Shown piece after piece: positions 8,340-18,200 of a stretch of 38,621 bases of DNA. The position numbers were made by a program, and so were the translations under genes. Source of the stretch: Alphaproteobacteria bacterium (GTDB lineage: Bacteria > Pseudomonadota > Alphaproteobacteria > Rhizobiales > Xanthobacteraceae); contig JAPLPD010000155.1 of the NCBI GenBank assembly GCA_026400395.1, forward strand, positions 91,558-130,178. The letters run 5' to 3'. The notes under the pieces are model-generated. The model saw only the letters and a list, made by a program, of their open reading frames with translations, ran no database searches and was not told the origin of the DNA. How positions within the stretch are numbered: position 1 is the stretch's first letter; each line of letters opens with the position of its first letter.

Positions 8340-9289
8340 ACGCCCCGCATGTCGTCACCGCCGCCGACATCGACCGCGTGTTGCGTTACGACACGCTGAT
8401 CGACGCGCTGGCCGAGGCGTTCCGCGCCGACATCGGTGCTCCGGACAAGATCGCGCATTTCATTCCGCAGCCGTCCGGCGGCGAGGCCAAGGTCATGCTG
8501 ATGCCTGCCTGGACCATGTCCGGCGAGCGTTTCATCGGCCACAAGCTGATCAATCTGTTTCCGGGCAACGCGGCGCGCGGCAAGCCCGCGGTGCAGGGCA
8601 GCTACGTGCTGATGTCCGGCGACACCGGCGAAACGCTGGCGGTGATGGACGGCGCGGCGCTCACCGCCTGGCGCACCGCGTGCGCTTCGGCGCTGGCGGC
8701 GCGTTATCTCGCCCGCGACGACGCCTCGCATCTGGTGATGATCGGAGCCGGCGCGCTGGCGCCGCATCTCGTGCGCGCGCACCGGGCGGTGCGGCCGATT
8801 ACGCGGGTCACGTTGTGGAACCGGACGCGCTCGCACGCGATCTCGACGGCCTTCGCGCTCTCGGCCGCCGGCATCGAGCCGACGATCGCCGAAGATCTGG
8901 AGGCGGCGGTCGGCGAGGCCGACATCGTGTCCTGCGCGACCTTGTCGCCGGTGCCGCTGGTTCGCGGCGCTTGGCTGAAGAAGGGCGCGCATGTCGATCT
9001 GGTCGGTGCGTTCTCGCTCAAGACCCGCGAGGCAGACGATGCCGCGGTGAAACGCGCCCGCGTCTATGTCGATAGCCGGGCGACCGCGCCGAAGGCGTCG
9101 GGGGACATCGCCATTCCGCTCAAGAAAAAGGTCATCGCGCTGAACGACATTCAGGGCGATCTGTACGAGCTGTGCCGCGGCACGAAAAAAGGCCGCAAGC
9201 GCAAGGACGAAATCACGCTGTTCAAGTCCACCGGGCTTGCCCTGGAGGACCTGGCCGCAGCCATGCTGGTCTGGAATGGTCTAAAATAG
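8336..9289 (+). CDS. Ornithine cyclodeaminase / mu-crystallin family protein
   Basis: A 317-residue member of the OCD/mu-crystallin family, which are NAD(P)-dependent enzymes including ornithine cyclodeaminase, alanine dehydrogenase and imine reductases. The N-terminal part holds the substrate region, with KVMLMPAW and GHKLINLFPGN (about residues 45-80). The Rossmann motif is MIGAGALAPHLVRAH at about 136-150. The ...VDLVGAF... strand is near 220. The substrate cannot be assigned from sequence. It overlaps the LapA-domain gene by four bases and lies 55 bases before trpF, but nothing in it suggests a role in tryptophan synthesis. Confidence 0.85.
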   Translation: MNAPHVVTAADIDRVLRYDTLIDALAEAFRADIGAPDKIAHFIPQPSGGEAKVMLMPAWTMSGERFIGHKLINLFPGNAARGKPAVQGSYVLMSGDTGETLAVMDGAALTAWRTACASALAARYLARDDASHLVMIGAGALAPHLVRAHRAVRPITRVTLWNRTRSHAISTAFALSAAGIEPTIAEDLEAAVGEADIVSCATLSPVPLVRGAWLKKGAHVDLVGAFSLKTREADDAAVKRARVYVDSRATAPKASGDIAIPLKKKVIALNDIQGDLYELCRGTKKGRKRKDEITLFKSTGLALEDLAAAMLVWNGLK

Positions 9290-9344
9290 GGCTCCGAGCG
9301 TATCGTTGTATTGTCGGACGAAGACGCGCTAGAACCCCGCCATC

Positions 9345-10019
9345 ATGCCCCTTTTGGTCAAAATCTGCGGTCTGAAGACCCCTGACGCGCTCGACGCGGC
9401 CTTGGAGGCTGGCGCCGATATGGTCGGGTTCGTGTTCTTTCCGCCGTCGCCGCGGAACCTCGGCATCGAGGCGGCGCGGGCGCTGGGCGTGCGGGCGCAG
9501 GGCCGGGCGAAAAAGGTCGCGTTGTCGGTCGATGCCACCGACGCCGATCTTGAATGCGCGGTCGAGGCGCTCAAGCCCGACATGCTGCAACTGCATGGCA
9601 AGGAGACGCCGGAGCGGGTCGTCGCGGTTCACTCGCGCTTTCGCCTGCCGGTCATGAAAGCGTTGCCGATCGAGACCCCCGCTGATCTCTCGCCGATTCA
9701 TCTTTATGCCAAGGTGGCCGACTGGCTGCTGTTCGACGCCCGCGCGCCGCGCGAGGCGACGCGCCCCGGCGGCCTCGGCAAGACGTTCGACTGGAGCTTG
9801 TTGGAGAATATCGCTCCCGGCGTGCCGTTCATGCTGTCGGGCGGACTCGATGCAGGCAATGTCGCCGAGGCGCTGCGGACCACGCGCGCGCCCGCGGTTG
9901 ATGTGTCGTCCGGCGTCGAGCGCGCGCCCGGCGAGAAGGATCCCGATAAAATCCGCGCTTTCATTCGCGCCGCCCGCGAGGCCGAAAGGTCGCTCGCCAA
10001 TATCATGAGCACCGCATGA
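9345..10019 (+). CDS. trpF: Phosphoribosylanthranilate isomerase
   Basis: Converts N-(5-phosphoribosyl)anthranilate to the carboxyphenylamino-deoxyribulose phosphate in tryptophan synthesis; a cytosolic TIM barrel. The 224-residue protein begins with the signature VKICGLK, containing the general-base Cys. The general-acid Asp lies in WLLFDARAP (about 127), and the phosphate-binding ends [11 protein letters not shown] and VDVSSGVE are at about 163 and 185. The stop overlaps trpB by four bases (ATGA), so it is translationally coupled to trpB. Confidence 0.96.
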   Translation: MPLLVKICGLKTPDALDAALEAGADMVGFVFFPPSPRNLGIEAARALGVRAQGRAKKVALSVDATDADLECAVEALKPDMLQLHGKETPERVVAVHSRFRLPVMKALPIETPADLSPIHLYAKVADWLLFDARAPREATRPGGLGKTFDWSLLENIAPGVPFMLSGGLDAGNVAEALRTTRAPAVDVSSGVERAPGEKDPDKIRAFIRAAREAERSLANIMSTA

Positions 10020-11233
10020 CGGCTCCACAGCAGCCCAACTCGTTCCGCACCGGCCCCGACGAGCGCGGGCACTTCGGCATCTATGGCGGTCGCTTCGTCG
10101 CCGAGACGCTGATGCCGCTCATCCTGGAGCTTGAGAAGGCGTATGCCGCCGCCAAGGCCGATCCGGAATTCAAACGCGAGATGGACGGCCATCTGAAGAA
10201 CTACGTCGGGCGTCCGTCGCCGCTCTATCTCGCCGAGCGGCTCACCGCGCATTTCGGCGGCGCGAAAATCTACTTCAAGCGCGAAGACCTCAACCACACC
10301 GGCGCGCACAAGGTGAACAATGTTCTCGGCCAGATCATGCTGGCCAAGCGCATGGGCAAGCCGCGCGTCATTGCCGAGACCGGCGCCGGCATGCACGGCG
10401 TCGCCACCGCGACCATGTGCGCCAAGTTCGGTCTCGACTGCGTGGTGTTCATGGGCGCGCTCGATGTGGCGCGCCAGCAGCCGAACGTGCTGCGCATGCG
10501 TGCGCTGGGCGCGGAGGTGCGGCCGGTCGAGTCGGGCGCGAAGACGCTCAAGGACGCGATGAACGAGGCGCTGCGCGACTGGGTCACCAACGTCGGCGAC
10601 ACCTTTTATTGCATCGGCACGGTGGCCGGCCCGCATCCCTATCCGATGATGGTGCGCGACTTCCAATGCATCATCGGCGATGAAACCCGCGTGCAGATGC
10701 AGGAGGCCGAGGGCCGCCTGCCGGACTCGCTGCTCGCTTGCATTGGCGGCGGCTCGAATGCGATGGGACTTTTTCATCCCTTCCTCGACGACCGCAACGT
10801 CGAAATCTACGGCGTCGAGGCCGCCGGTCACGGCCTGAAGAGCAAGCACGCGGCTTCGGTGGCGGGCGGCCGTCCCGGCGTGCTGCACGGTAACCGCACC
10901 TATCTGCTGATGGATGCCGATGGGCAAATCGAAGAAGCCCATTCGATCTCAGCCGGCCTCGACTATCCCGGCATCGGTCCTGAACATGCATGGCTCGCCG
11001 ACCTCGGCCGCGTGAAATTTCTCTCCGCCACCGACAAGGAGGCGCTTGCGGCGTTCCAGCTTTGCAGCCGGCTCGAGGGCATCATCCCGGCGCTGGAGCC
11101 GTGCCACGCGCTGGCCAAGCTCGGCGAGATCGCGCCGAAGCAGCTCAAGGATCACCTGCTGGTGATCAATCTGTCCGGCCGCGGCGACAAGGACCTCGAC
11201 AGCGTTGCCCATCATCTCGGGGGCAAGTTGTGA
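10016..11233 (+). CDS. trpB: Tryptophan synthase beta subunit
   Basis: PLP enzyme that joins indole and serine to give tryptophan; forms an alpha2-beta2 complex with TrpA. The 405-residue length is normal. The PLP-binding lysine is in [10 protein letters not shown] (about residue 98). The phosphate-binding loop GGGSNAMG is at about 244, and the C-terminal LSGRGDKD at about 388. The start overlaps trpF; the stop overlaps the start of the small membrane protein by one base (TGATG). Confidence 0.97.
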   Translation: MTAPQQPNSFRTGPDERGHFGIYGGRFVAETLMPLILELEKAYAAAKADPEFKREMDGHLKNYVGRPSPLYLAERLTAHFGGAKIYFKREDLNHTGAHKVNNVLGQIMLAKRMGKPRVIAETGAGMHGVATATMCAKFGLDCVVFMGALDVARQQPNVLRMRALGAEVRPVESGAKTLKDAMNEALRDWVTNVGDTFYCIGTVAGPHPYPMMVRDFQCIIGDETRVQMQEAEGRLPDSLLACIGGGSNAMGLFHPFLDDRNVEIYGVEAAGHGLKSKHAASVAGGRPGVLHGNRTYLLMDADGQIEEAHSISAGLDYPGIGPEHAWLADLGRVKFLSATDKEALAAFQLCSRLEGIIPALEPCHALAKLGEIAPKQLKDHLLVINLSGRGDKDLDSVAHHLGGKL

Positions 11234-11502
11234 TGCGGTTCTACGCCTGGTGGAGCGGCATGCCCCGGCAGGGCCGCACCGGGTGGACGCTCGTTGTCTT
11301 CGGCGTCGGCTATCTGATCTGGTTCTTCAAGGCGCGGCTGTTCGAAGTCGGCCCCGAGATCACCCGCAAGGAGTGGTTCGTCAGCGTCGGCATGATTGTT
11401 CTGATCATGCTCGGCACCATCAACATCCGAATGGCCGAGATGCGGGAGCGCCGCCAGGGCACCCTGCCGCTGGTCGATCCCAACGCGCGTTCCCGCAAAT
11501 GA
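11233..11502 (+). CDS. Small membrane protein encoded between trpB and trpA
   Basis: An 89-residue protein of unknown function. It has two likely transmembrane helices, at about residues 17-33 and 49-65, and a charged C-terminal tail ([10 protein letters not shown]). The start ATG overlaps the trpB stop by one base (TGATG) and its stop overlaps the trpA start by four bases (ATGA). It therefore sits inside a tightly coupled trpB-trpA unit whose products form one complex. An open frame extends upstream inside trpB, but the overlapping ATG is much the better start. No recognised family; I believe similar proteins occur at this place in relatives, but I could not check. Confidence 0.8.
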   Translation: MRFYAWWSGMPRQGRTGWTLVVFGVGYLIWFFKARLFEVGPEITRKEWFVSVGMIVLIMLGTINIRMAEMRERRQGTLPLVDPNARSRK

Positions 11503-12338
11503 CCACCCGCATTGACCAACGTTTCGCCGCTCTCAAGAGCGAAGGGCGCGCCGCGCTCGTCACCTTCACGATGGCGGGCGATCCCGACACCAAGACCTCG
11601 CTGGAGATACTGAAGGCGCTGCCCAAGGCCGGCGCCGACGTGATCGAACTCGGCATGCCGTTCACCGATCCGATGGCCGACGGTCCTGCGATCCAGGCCG
11701 GCGGGTTGCGCGCGCTCAACGCCGGCCAGACCATGATCAAGACGCTCGCCATGATCCGCGCGTTTCGCAAGGACGACGACGCGACGCCAATCGTGCTGAT
11801 GGGCTACTACAATCCGATCTACATCTACGGCGTGGCGAAATTTCTGGTCGATGCGAAAGCCGCCGGCGTCGACGGGCTGATCGTGGTGGACCTGCCACCC
11901 GAGGAGGACGAGGAGCTTTGCCTGCCGGCGCTCAAGGCCGGGCTGAACTTCATCCGCCTGGCGACGCCGACAACCGACGACAACCGCCTGCCGGCGGTGC
12001 TCGCGAACACCTCGGGCTTCGTCTATTACGTTTCGATCACCGGCATCACCGGATCGGCGGCGCCCGACGCCGCCAAGGTCCATGCCGCGGTGACGCGCAT
12101 CAAGCGCCACACCAAGCTTCCGGTCGCGGTCGGCTTCGGCGTGCGGACGGCGAAGCAGGCGCGCGCCATCGCAGAGGGCGCCGAGGCGGTGGTGGTCGGG
12201 TCGGCGCTGGTTGGCGCGCTCAAGGACAGCCTCGACAAGAAGGGCAAGGCGACCGGCAAAACCGTGAAGGCGGTTACGTCGCTGGTCGCGGAGCTTGCCA
12301 AGGGCGTGCGCGGCGCGAAGCAGACCGCCGCAAAATAG
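11499..12338 (+). CDS. trpA: Tryptophan synthase alpha subunit
   Basis: Cleaves indole-3-glycerol phosphate to indole and glyceraldehyde-3-phosphate. The 279-residue TIM barrel has the catalytic pair in [14 protein letters not shown] (Glu at about 50, Asp at about 61), the family sequence [11 protein letters not shown] (about 101), and the phosphate-binding [10 protein letters not shown] and VVVGSALV (about 208-235). The ATG at 11499 overlaps the preceding small gene. The tail is Lys-rich (KKGKATGKT, then [12 protein letters not shown]). A palindromic repeat follows the stop and may act as 3' end structure. Confidence 0.96.
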   Translation: MTTRIDQRFAALKSEGRAALVTFTMAGDPDTKTSLEILKALPKAGADVIELGMPFTDPMADGPAIQAGGLRALNAGQTMIKTLAMIRAFRKDDDATPIVLMGYYNPIYIYGVAKFLVDAKAAGVDGLIVVDLPPEEDEELCLPALKAGLNFIRLATPTTDDNRLPAVLANTSGFVYYVSITGITGSAAPDAAKVHAAVTRIKRHTKLPVAVGFGVRTAKQARAIAEGAEAVVVGSALVGALKDSLDKKGKATGKTVKAVTSLVAELAKGVRGAKQTAAK

Positions 12339-12345
12339 CCACATC

Positions 12346-12473
12346 GTCATTGCCGGGCTTGACCCGGCAATCCATCTCTATCGAGAAAAGGCTTTCCCGA
12401 AGTATGATGGATGCCCGGGTCACTGGGCGAGCGAAGCGACGCCGTCCTTCGGACGGCTAAGCCCGGGCATGAC
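12346..12473. repeat. Intergenic palindromic repeat (GTCATTGCCGGG type) between trpA and accD
   Basis: Begins GTCATTGCCGGGCTTGACCC and ends GCCCGGGCATGAC. It contains a perfect 8-bp hairpin (TTGCCGGG/CCCGGCAA, 12350-12370) and a 7-bp hairpin GCCGTCC-TTC-GGACGGC (12441-12457). Its first 24 bases are identical to the copy at 34947, except for the longer dyad here. Translated it gives [10 protein letters not shown], a well known false peptide in Rhizobiales annotations. Confidence 0.8.
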
Positions 12474-12501
12474 GGCGGAGCAGGATGAGAGCAAGAGTAC
12501 G

Positions 12502-13440
12502 ATGAACTGGATTTCCAACGTCGTCCGGCCGAAGATTCGCAGCTTCCTGAACCGGCGGGATTCGCCGGAGAATCTCTGGATTAAGTGCCCGGAGAGCGGC
12601 CAGCTTGTGTTCTACAAGGACGTCGAGACCAACCAGTTCGTCATACCGAGCTCGAACTACCACATGCGCATGGGCGCGGTGGCGCGTTTGAAGTCGATGT
12701 TCGACGACGGCATCTGGGAGGATATCCCGGTGGCGTCCGGTTCGATCGACCCGCTGAAATTCCGCGACGAGCGCCGCTACGCCGACCGCCTCAAGGATGC
12801 GCGCACCAAGACCGGCCTGGTCGACGCCATCAAGGTCGGCCACGGCACGGTCGAAGGCACGCCGGTGACCATCGGTGTGCAGGACTTCGATTTCATGGGC
12901 GGCTCGCTCGGCATGGCGGCGGGCGAAGCCGTGATCGCCGGGCTGGAAACCGCGGTGCGCCGCGACACGCCGTTCATCATGTTCGCGGCCTCTGGCGGCG
13001 CGCGCATGCAGGAGGGCATCCTGTCGCTGATGCAGCTGCCGCGCACCACGGTGGCGGTGCAGATGCTGCGCGAGGCGAAGCGGCCGTACATCGTTGTCCT
13101 CACCAATCCGACTACCGGCGGCGTCACCGCGTCCTACGCCATGCTGGGCGACGTCCACATCGCCGAGCCCGGCGCGCTGATCGGCTTCGCCGGCCCGCGC
13201 GTGATCGAGCAGACCATCCGCGAGAAATTGCCGGAAGGCTTCCAGCGCTCGGAGTATCTGCTCGCGCACGGCATGGTCGACATGGTGGTGCATCGCCACA
13301 AGCTGCGCGGCACGCTCGCCGAACTGTGCCGCGTGCTGACCCGCACCGAAAAGGCCGCGGCGCCCGCGCCGGTGGCGGAACTGCTCAGCATTCCGGAATT
13401 GCCGCCGCCCGCGCCGGTGATGTGGACCGGGCAGACTTGA
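12502..13440 (+). CDS. accD: Acetyl-CoA carboxylase carboxyltransferase subunit beta
   Basis: With AccA forms the carboxyltransferase that makes malonyl-CoA for fatty acid synthesis. ATG 12502 gives 312 residues beginning MNWISNVV; longer frames run into the palindromic repeat and are not used. The crotonase-like core has [11 protein letters not shown] (about 133), [10 protein letters not shown] (about 163) and [14 protein letters not shown] (about 205). The N-terminal zinc ribbon is degenerate: of the four Cys known in the E. coli protein only the first remains (WIKCPESG), the second pair being replaced in FVIPSSNYH. Other alphaproteobacteria show the same, so this is probably a lineage trait. 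Confidence 0.95.
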   Translation: MNWISNVVRPKIRSFLNRRDSPENLWIKCPESGQLVFYKDVETNQFVIPSSNYHMRMGAVARLKSMFDDGIWEDIPVASGSIDPLKFRDERRYADRLKDARTKTGLVDAIKVGHGTVEGTPVTIGVQDFDFMGGSLGMAAGEAVIAGLETAVRRDTPFIMFAASGGARMQEGILSLMQLPRTTVAVQMLREAKRPYIVVLTNPTTGGVTASYAMLGDVHIAEPGALIGFAGPRVIEQTIREKLPEGFQRSEYLLAHGMVDMVVHRHKLRGTLAELCRVLTRTEKAAAPAPVAELLSIPELPPPAPVMWTGQT

Positions 13441-13456
13441 GCGCCGTGCGCGGCGT

Positions 13457-14782
13457 GTGAAGCGCATGAGCGCCTACGAGCCGATCATCGCGCGACTGCT
13501 GGCGCTGCATCCGAAGCGGATCGATCTCTCGCTCGACCGCATCCGGCGCATCCTTGAACGGCTCGGCAATCCCGAGAGGAAGATTCCGCCGGTCATCCAT
13601 GTCGCCGGCACCAACGGCAAGGGCTCGACCGTCGCCTTCATGCGCGCGGTGCTGGAGGCGTCCGGCCGCAGCGTTCATGTGTACACGTCCCCGCATCTGG
13701 TGCGCTTCAACGAGCGCTTCCGCATGGGCGCGACCGATGGCGGCCACCTCGTCAGCGACGAAGCGCTCGCCGGAGCGCTGGAGCAGTGCGAGCGCGCCAA
13801 CGGCGGCGAGCCAATCACCGTGTTCGAGATGGAAACCGCCGCGGCGTTCCTGCTGTTCTCGCAGGCGCCCGCCGACGTGACGCTGCTGGAGGTCGGCCTC
13901 GGCGGCCGGCTCGACGCCACCAACGTGATCGGCAAACCGCTCGCCTGCGCGATCACGCCGGTGTCGATGGATCATCTGGAGTTTCTCGGCGACACCATCG
14001 AGAGGATCGCCGCCGAGAAAGCCGCGATCCTCAAGCGCGGCGTGCCGGCCGCCATTGCGCCGCAGTCCGACGCCGTGATGGCGGTGATCGAGGACGCCGC
14101 GCGCGGCGTGCGCGCGCCGCTGCGCGTCTGCGGCGAGCACTGGAGCGTGCACGGCGAGCACGGCCGGCTGGTTTATCAGGACGATGACGGGCTGCTCGAT
14201 CTCGCGCTGCCGAAGCTGTCCGGCCGCCATCAGATCGACAACGCCGGCACCGCGATCGCGGCGTTGCGCGCCTCGGGTCTGGCGCTGCCGATTTCTGCTT
14301 TTGAGGCAGGCATCGCCCGGGCCGAGTGGCCGGCGCGGATGCAGCGCCTGACGCAAGGCGCGCTGAAGGCCCTGACGCCAACCGACAGCGAACTCTGGCT
14401 CGACGGCGGCCATAACGCCGACGGCGGCCGCGCGGTGGCCGCGGCGCTCGGCGATATCGAGGAGCGCGTGGCGCGTCCGCTGGTGCTGATCGTAGGCATG
14501 CTGAGCACCAAGGACAACGCGGGCTTCCTGCGCAACTTCGCGGGTCTCGCGCGGCGGCTCATCGCGGTGCCGATCCCGCGCCAGGACAAGAGTGTGCCGG
14601 CGGAGGCGCTGGTGGACATCGCGCGCGGCATCGGCATTCCGGCGGAAAGCCGCGACACCATCGAGGCGGCGCTCGCCGCGGTGATCCGGCTGGACCTTGC
14701 GCCAGCGCCGCGCATTCTGATCACCGGCTCGCTCTATCTCACCGGCGAGGTGCTGGCGTTGAATGGCACGCCGCCGGTCTAG
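13457..14782 (+). CDS. folC: Folylpolyglutamate synthase / dihydrofolate synthase
   Basis: Adds glutamate to dihydropteroate and to folates. The 441-residue Mur-ligase-like protein has the P-loop VAGTNGKGST (about residues 49-58), the folate and omega loops near SPHLVRFNERFR (about 78), LLEVGLGGRLDATN (about 144) and the C-terminal WLDGGHNADGGR (about 314). The start is GTG 13457 or ATG 13466; neither has a strong ribosome binding site. It is 16 bases after accD, the usual accD-folC pair, and converges with trxA. Confidence 0.95.
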   Translation: MKRMSAYEPIIARLLALHPKRIDLSLDRIRRILERLGNPERKIPPVIHVAGTNGKGSTVAFMRAVLEASGRSVHVYTSPHLVRFNERFRMGATDGGHLVSDEALAGALEQCERANGGEPITVFEMETAAAFLLFSQAPADVTLLEVGLGGRLDATNVIGKPLACAITPVSMDHLEFLGDTIERIAAEKAAILKRGVPAAIAPQSDAVMAVIEDAARGVRAPLRVCGEHWSVHGEHGRLVYQDDDGLLDLALPKLSGRHQIDNAGTAIAALRASGLALPISAFEAGIARAEWPARMQRLTQGALKALTPTDSELWLDGGHNADGGRAVAAALGDIEERVARPLVLIVGMLSTKDNAGFLRNFAGLARRLIAVPIPRQDKSVPAEALVDIARGIGIPAESRDTIEAALAAVIRLDLAPAPRILITGSLYLTGEVLALNGTPPV

Positions 14783-14790
14783 AGCATTTC

Positions 14791-14869
14791 CTAGTTTGCT
14801 GGCAGCAGCCTTTCCACGTCATGCCAGGACAAGCCCGGCCATTTCGTAAACATCGCCAGTTCAAACTAG
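14791..14869. repeat. Convergent folC/trxA gap with an 8-bp inverted repeat
   Basis: CTAGTTTG (14791) and CAAACTAG (14862) are exact complements 63 bases apart; the second covers the trxA stop codon. Between them lies one end of what looks like a decayed palindromic repeat (GTCATGCCAGGACAAGCCCG, 14819-14838). No T-tract terminator is present. The pairing may be chance. Confidence 0.35.
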
Positions 14870-15186
14870 CAGGCCGTGTTGATCCACTGCTCAAGCTTCT
14901 GCTTCGGCGCGGCGCCGACCTGACGGGCCGCCATCTCGCCGTTCTTGAAGATCATCAGCGTCGGGATCGTCATGATGCCGTACTTCGACGCGACGCCCGG
15001 ATTCTCATCGACGTTGAGCTTCACGATCTTGACCTTGTCGCCCATCGATCCCGCGATCTCTTCGAGAGCCGGCGCGATCATGCGGCACGGGCCGCACCAT
15101 TCGGCCCAGAAGTCCACCACGACCGGGCTGGTCGACTTGAGCACCTCGGCTTCGAAGGTCGCGTCGGACACCTTGCCTACAGCCAT
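14866..15186 (-). CDS. trxA: Thioredoxin
   Basis: Small cytosolic disulfide reductase. The 106-residue protein has the active site [10 protein letters not shown] (Cys at about 33 and 36), the cis-Pro loop [11 protein letters not shown] (about 70-80), and the normal thioredoxin length. The AGGTGG ribosome binding site lies 7 bases before the ATG. It lies downstream of addA on the same strand with an 85-base gap, so it may have its own promoter. The addA-trxA-folC order is common in alphaproteobacteria. Confidence 0.97.
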   Translation of the reverse strand: MAVGKVSDATFEAEVLKSTSPVVVDFWAEWCGPCRMIAPALEEIAGSMGDKVKIVKLNVDENPGVASKYGIMTIPTLMIFKNGEMAARQVGAAPKQKLEQWINTAC

Positions 15187-15271
15187 GGGACCACCTCGTT
15201 TTGGAATCGGGAGGCATGGGCCCCCGGGGAGGCAGGAAAGTAGGAACGCGGCGGCGGAGCGTCAAGGCGGA

Positions 15272-18200
15272 TCACGGGCTGGTGAGGGGTGCCAGCGCCG
15301 CATCCAGGGTTTCCGCCGGGATTTCCGTCAGACTGGGAATGGCCGTCCACACCAAAGCGGCGCGAATCGGCCGGTCCGGATAGAGCCTGGCCAGCACGGC
15401 GCGGTAGTACGCCAGCTGCCGGATATAGCCTTGATAGCTAATTTGCATCTCGGCGAGCGTGCTGGGGACCGAGTGGTTGGTCTTGTAGTCGGCGATCTGG
15501 ACGGCATCGGGCGTTATCAACAGTCGATCCACGACGCCATTGATCAACTCGCCGTTGACCCGGCCGACGATCGGCACCTCGGCGCGGCTGCCGGGCGCGA
15601 ATAGCGTTGCGAACGGCGCTCCTGACATGACGGCGAGCACCTGGTTCGCGATCTCGTCGCGCTCGGCGTCGTTGAAGTCCGACGCGAGCCCGGTGCCCTG
15701 CCGCTCGATGTATCGGCGCGCCGCCTCGGCGCGGCCTTCGAGTGGAATGTCGGGCAGCGATTGCATCAGCCGATGCACGATGTTGCCGCGGGCGAGCGCG
15801 CGCCGCCGCGCATCGCGCGCGCCCGGCCACCCGGCCGCGTCCGGGTCATCGACGAAGCCCGACGGTTTGATCGGCGCGGTGCGCCCGGCTTCTCTGACAG
15901 GCTCGGTCAGCCACGCGGGCGGCGATGCGGCCGGTGCGGCGGACGACGCCGTTTCGGCGGCGGTGGGCGCATCCACCGCGAACTTGCGGTATCGCTTCAC
16001 CATCATGTCGCCGACGTCGCCGGGCTCTTCCACCAGCAGGCCGCTGGCGCTCAGTCCCTGATCGACCAGATCGTACCAGCAACCCTTGGGCGCGGGCTTT
16101 TCTCCGATCGAGCCGCAGACCACCAGCCGGTCGGCGGCGCGCGTCATCGCCACATAGAGCAGCCTGCGATATTCGTTCTCGTCGGCGGCGATGCCGTCGG
16201 CGCGCGCCTTGGCGGTCGGCGCGGTGTCGTCCGCTTTCTTCCGCAGCCATGCGACGCAGGCTGGCGTGTCCGGCACTTTGACCTCCGGCACGATCCGGAA
16301 CAGTCGCGGCTGGTATTGCGTGGGGCCGGGCGGCTCTGTGGTGGTGTCCGCGAGCACGACAACCGGCGCCTCAAGTCCCTTTGCGCCATGAACGGTCATC
16401 ACGCGGACCTCGTCGCGCACCATCTCCATGTCGCGCTTGACCTCCGCCGAGGCAGTGCGCAACCACGCAACGAAGCCCTGCAGGGACGGCGTCTCGCGGC
16501 TCTCATAGTCGAGCGCCAGATTGAGAAAATCGTCGATGGCGTCGTTGGCCTCGGCGCCGAAGCGCATGAGGATTGCTTTCCGTCCGCCACCGGCCCCGAG
16601 CAGTTCCGCGTAGAACTCGAACGGCGTGGTTTGCCGCGCGGCGTCGGCCAGCAAATCGAGGCGGGCCGCGAGATCGGGCATGCGTTCGCGCAACGCCGCG
16701 CGCAGCGAGCCGCGCCGGTTGTGCGCCAGCCCGAACAGATCGTCGTCGGAAATCCCGAACAGAGGACTCTTGAGAATCGTCGCGAGCGCAAGATCGTCGG
16801 CGGGCAACAGGACTGCGTCGGCGAGCACCAGCAGGTCCATGATGGCGATGTGATCGGTCAGCCGCAGCCGGTCGGCCCCGGCGACCGGGACGCCGATCGC
16901 CTTGAGCGCGCGGATAACCGCCTCGAACAGCGCGCCGCGCTGACGCACCAGGACGAGAATGTCGCCGGCGCGCACGGCATGCCGTTTGTCGCCGTCGCCG
17001 ACAGGATCGCGGCGGTCGAGCCATACCTTTACGGCGCCGGCGATCTGGCGGGCCAGCGTGACGCGCGGGCTGGTCACCGAGCTTTTATCGAACGGCGCAT
17101 CCCATGGGTCGGTTTCGGATTTCGGGTCCGGCACCACCATCGGCCATATCTCGACCAGGCCCGGCGCCGCGCTGCGCACCGCTTCATGCACGGTGGCTTC
17201 GGGAATGCTGGTGAGACCGGCGTGGGCGGCCGGCTGCTTGAATACGACATCGACGGCGTCGAGCACAGCCGGGGCCGAGCGAAACGAGTACTTGAACGGG
17301 ATCGGACTGAACGGCAGGCTGGCGTCTTCGTACGCGTGCTTGAAGAAGTCGCGGGTGTCGGCAAACGCATCCGGCGCTGCCCCCTGGAACGAAAAGATCG
17401 ATTGCTTGTCGTCGCCGACCGCGAAGATCGAGCGCCGCAGTTCGCCGCGCGCGCCGGCGCCGCTGGTGAACTCGGAGACGAACCGCTTGATGATGTCCCA
17501 TTGATCGGGGCTGGTGTCTTGCGCTTCATCGACCAGAAGATGGTCGATGCCGAGGTCCAGCTTGTAATGCACCCAGGCCGATTCGACGCGGCGCAGCAGT
17601 GTCTGCGTGTGCGTGATCAGGTCATCGTAATCGAGCAGGCCGCGGCTGTTCTTCGTGGCGGTGTAACGGTCGATCACCTCGATGGCGACGGTGAACAGCG
17701 CGACTGTGCGATCCCGCGTCAGCACGGCGCGCCGCTTGGCGCACAGCGAGCCGACGCGAACCTGCTCGTCGCCGAGCCGGCGGGCCAGATCGGGGTAGAG
17801 CTTGACCAGCCCTGCGGTGAGGATGGCCTTGCGTGGTTCTTCCTTTTCGGTGAGGAAAACCGAGACATAGGCGTCAATGCGCGGAGCACCGGTGGCGGCC
17901 ATTGCTTCTAGAAGTTTCGCGCCCCGGGTCTGATCTGTCTTGGAGCCTTCGGCGCACTTCGCGGCGGCGGATGTCCATTGCACCGAAGGAAGGTGCGGCC
18001 CGTCGGTGATCTCGGCCTCGACGCTGGCGACCGTATCGCCGGCCTCGATGCCGAGCGCCGCGGAAAGCCGGCTTCTGGCGCCATCGAGGCCGCCGGCGTG
18101 CGCAAGCCACGCGGCAATATCGTTGCGCTCGCGGATCGATTCGCTCAGCACCAGTTCAAAGACGAAATCGCTGGCAACGGGAATGATGGCTTCCAGCGCG

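Noticed and set aside
12295-12501. N-terminal extension of accD containing [10 protein letters not shown]
   Set aside because: This is the translation of a palindromic repeat, not protein; the ATG at 12502 gives the expected AccD start.
15761-17911. 716-codon open frame opposite addA
   Set aside because: Shadow of addA; no recognisable motif and no ribosome binding site.
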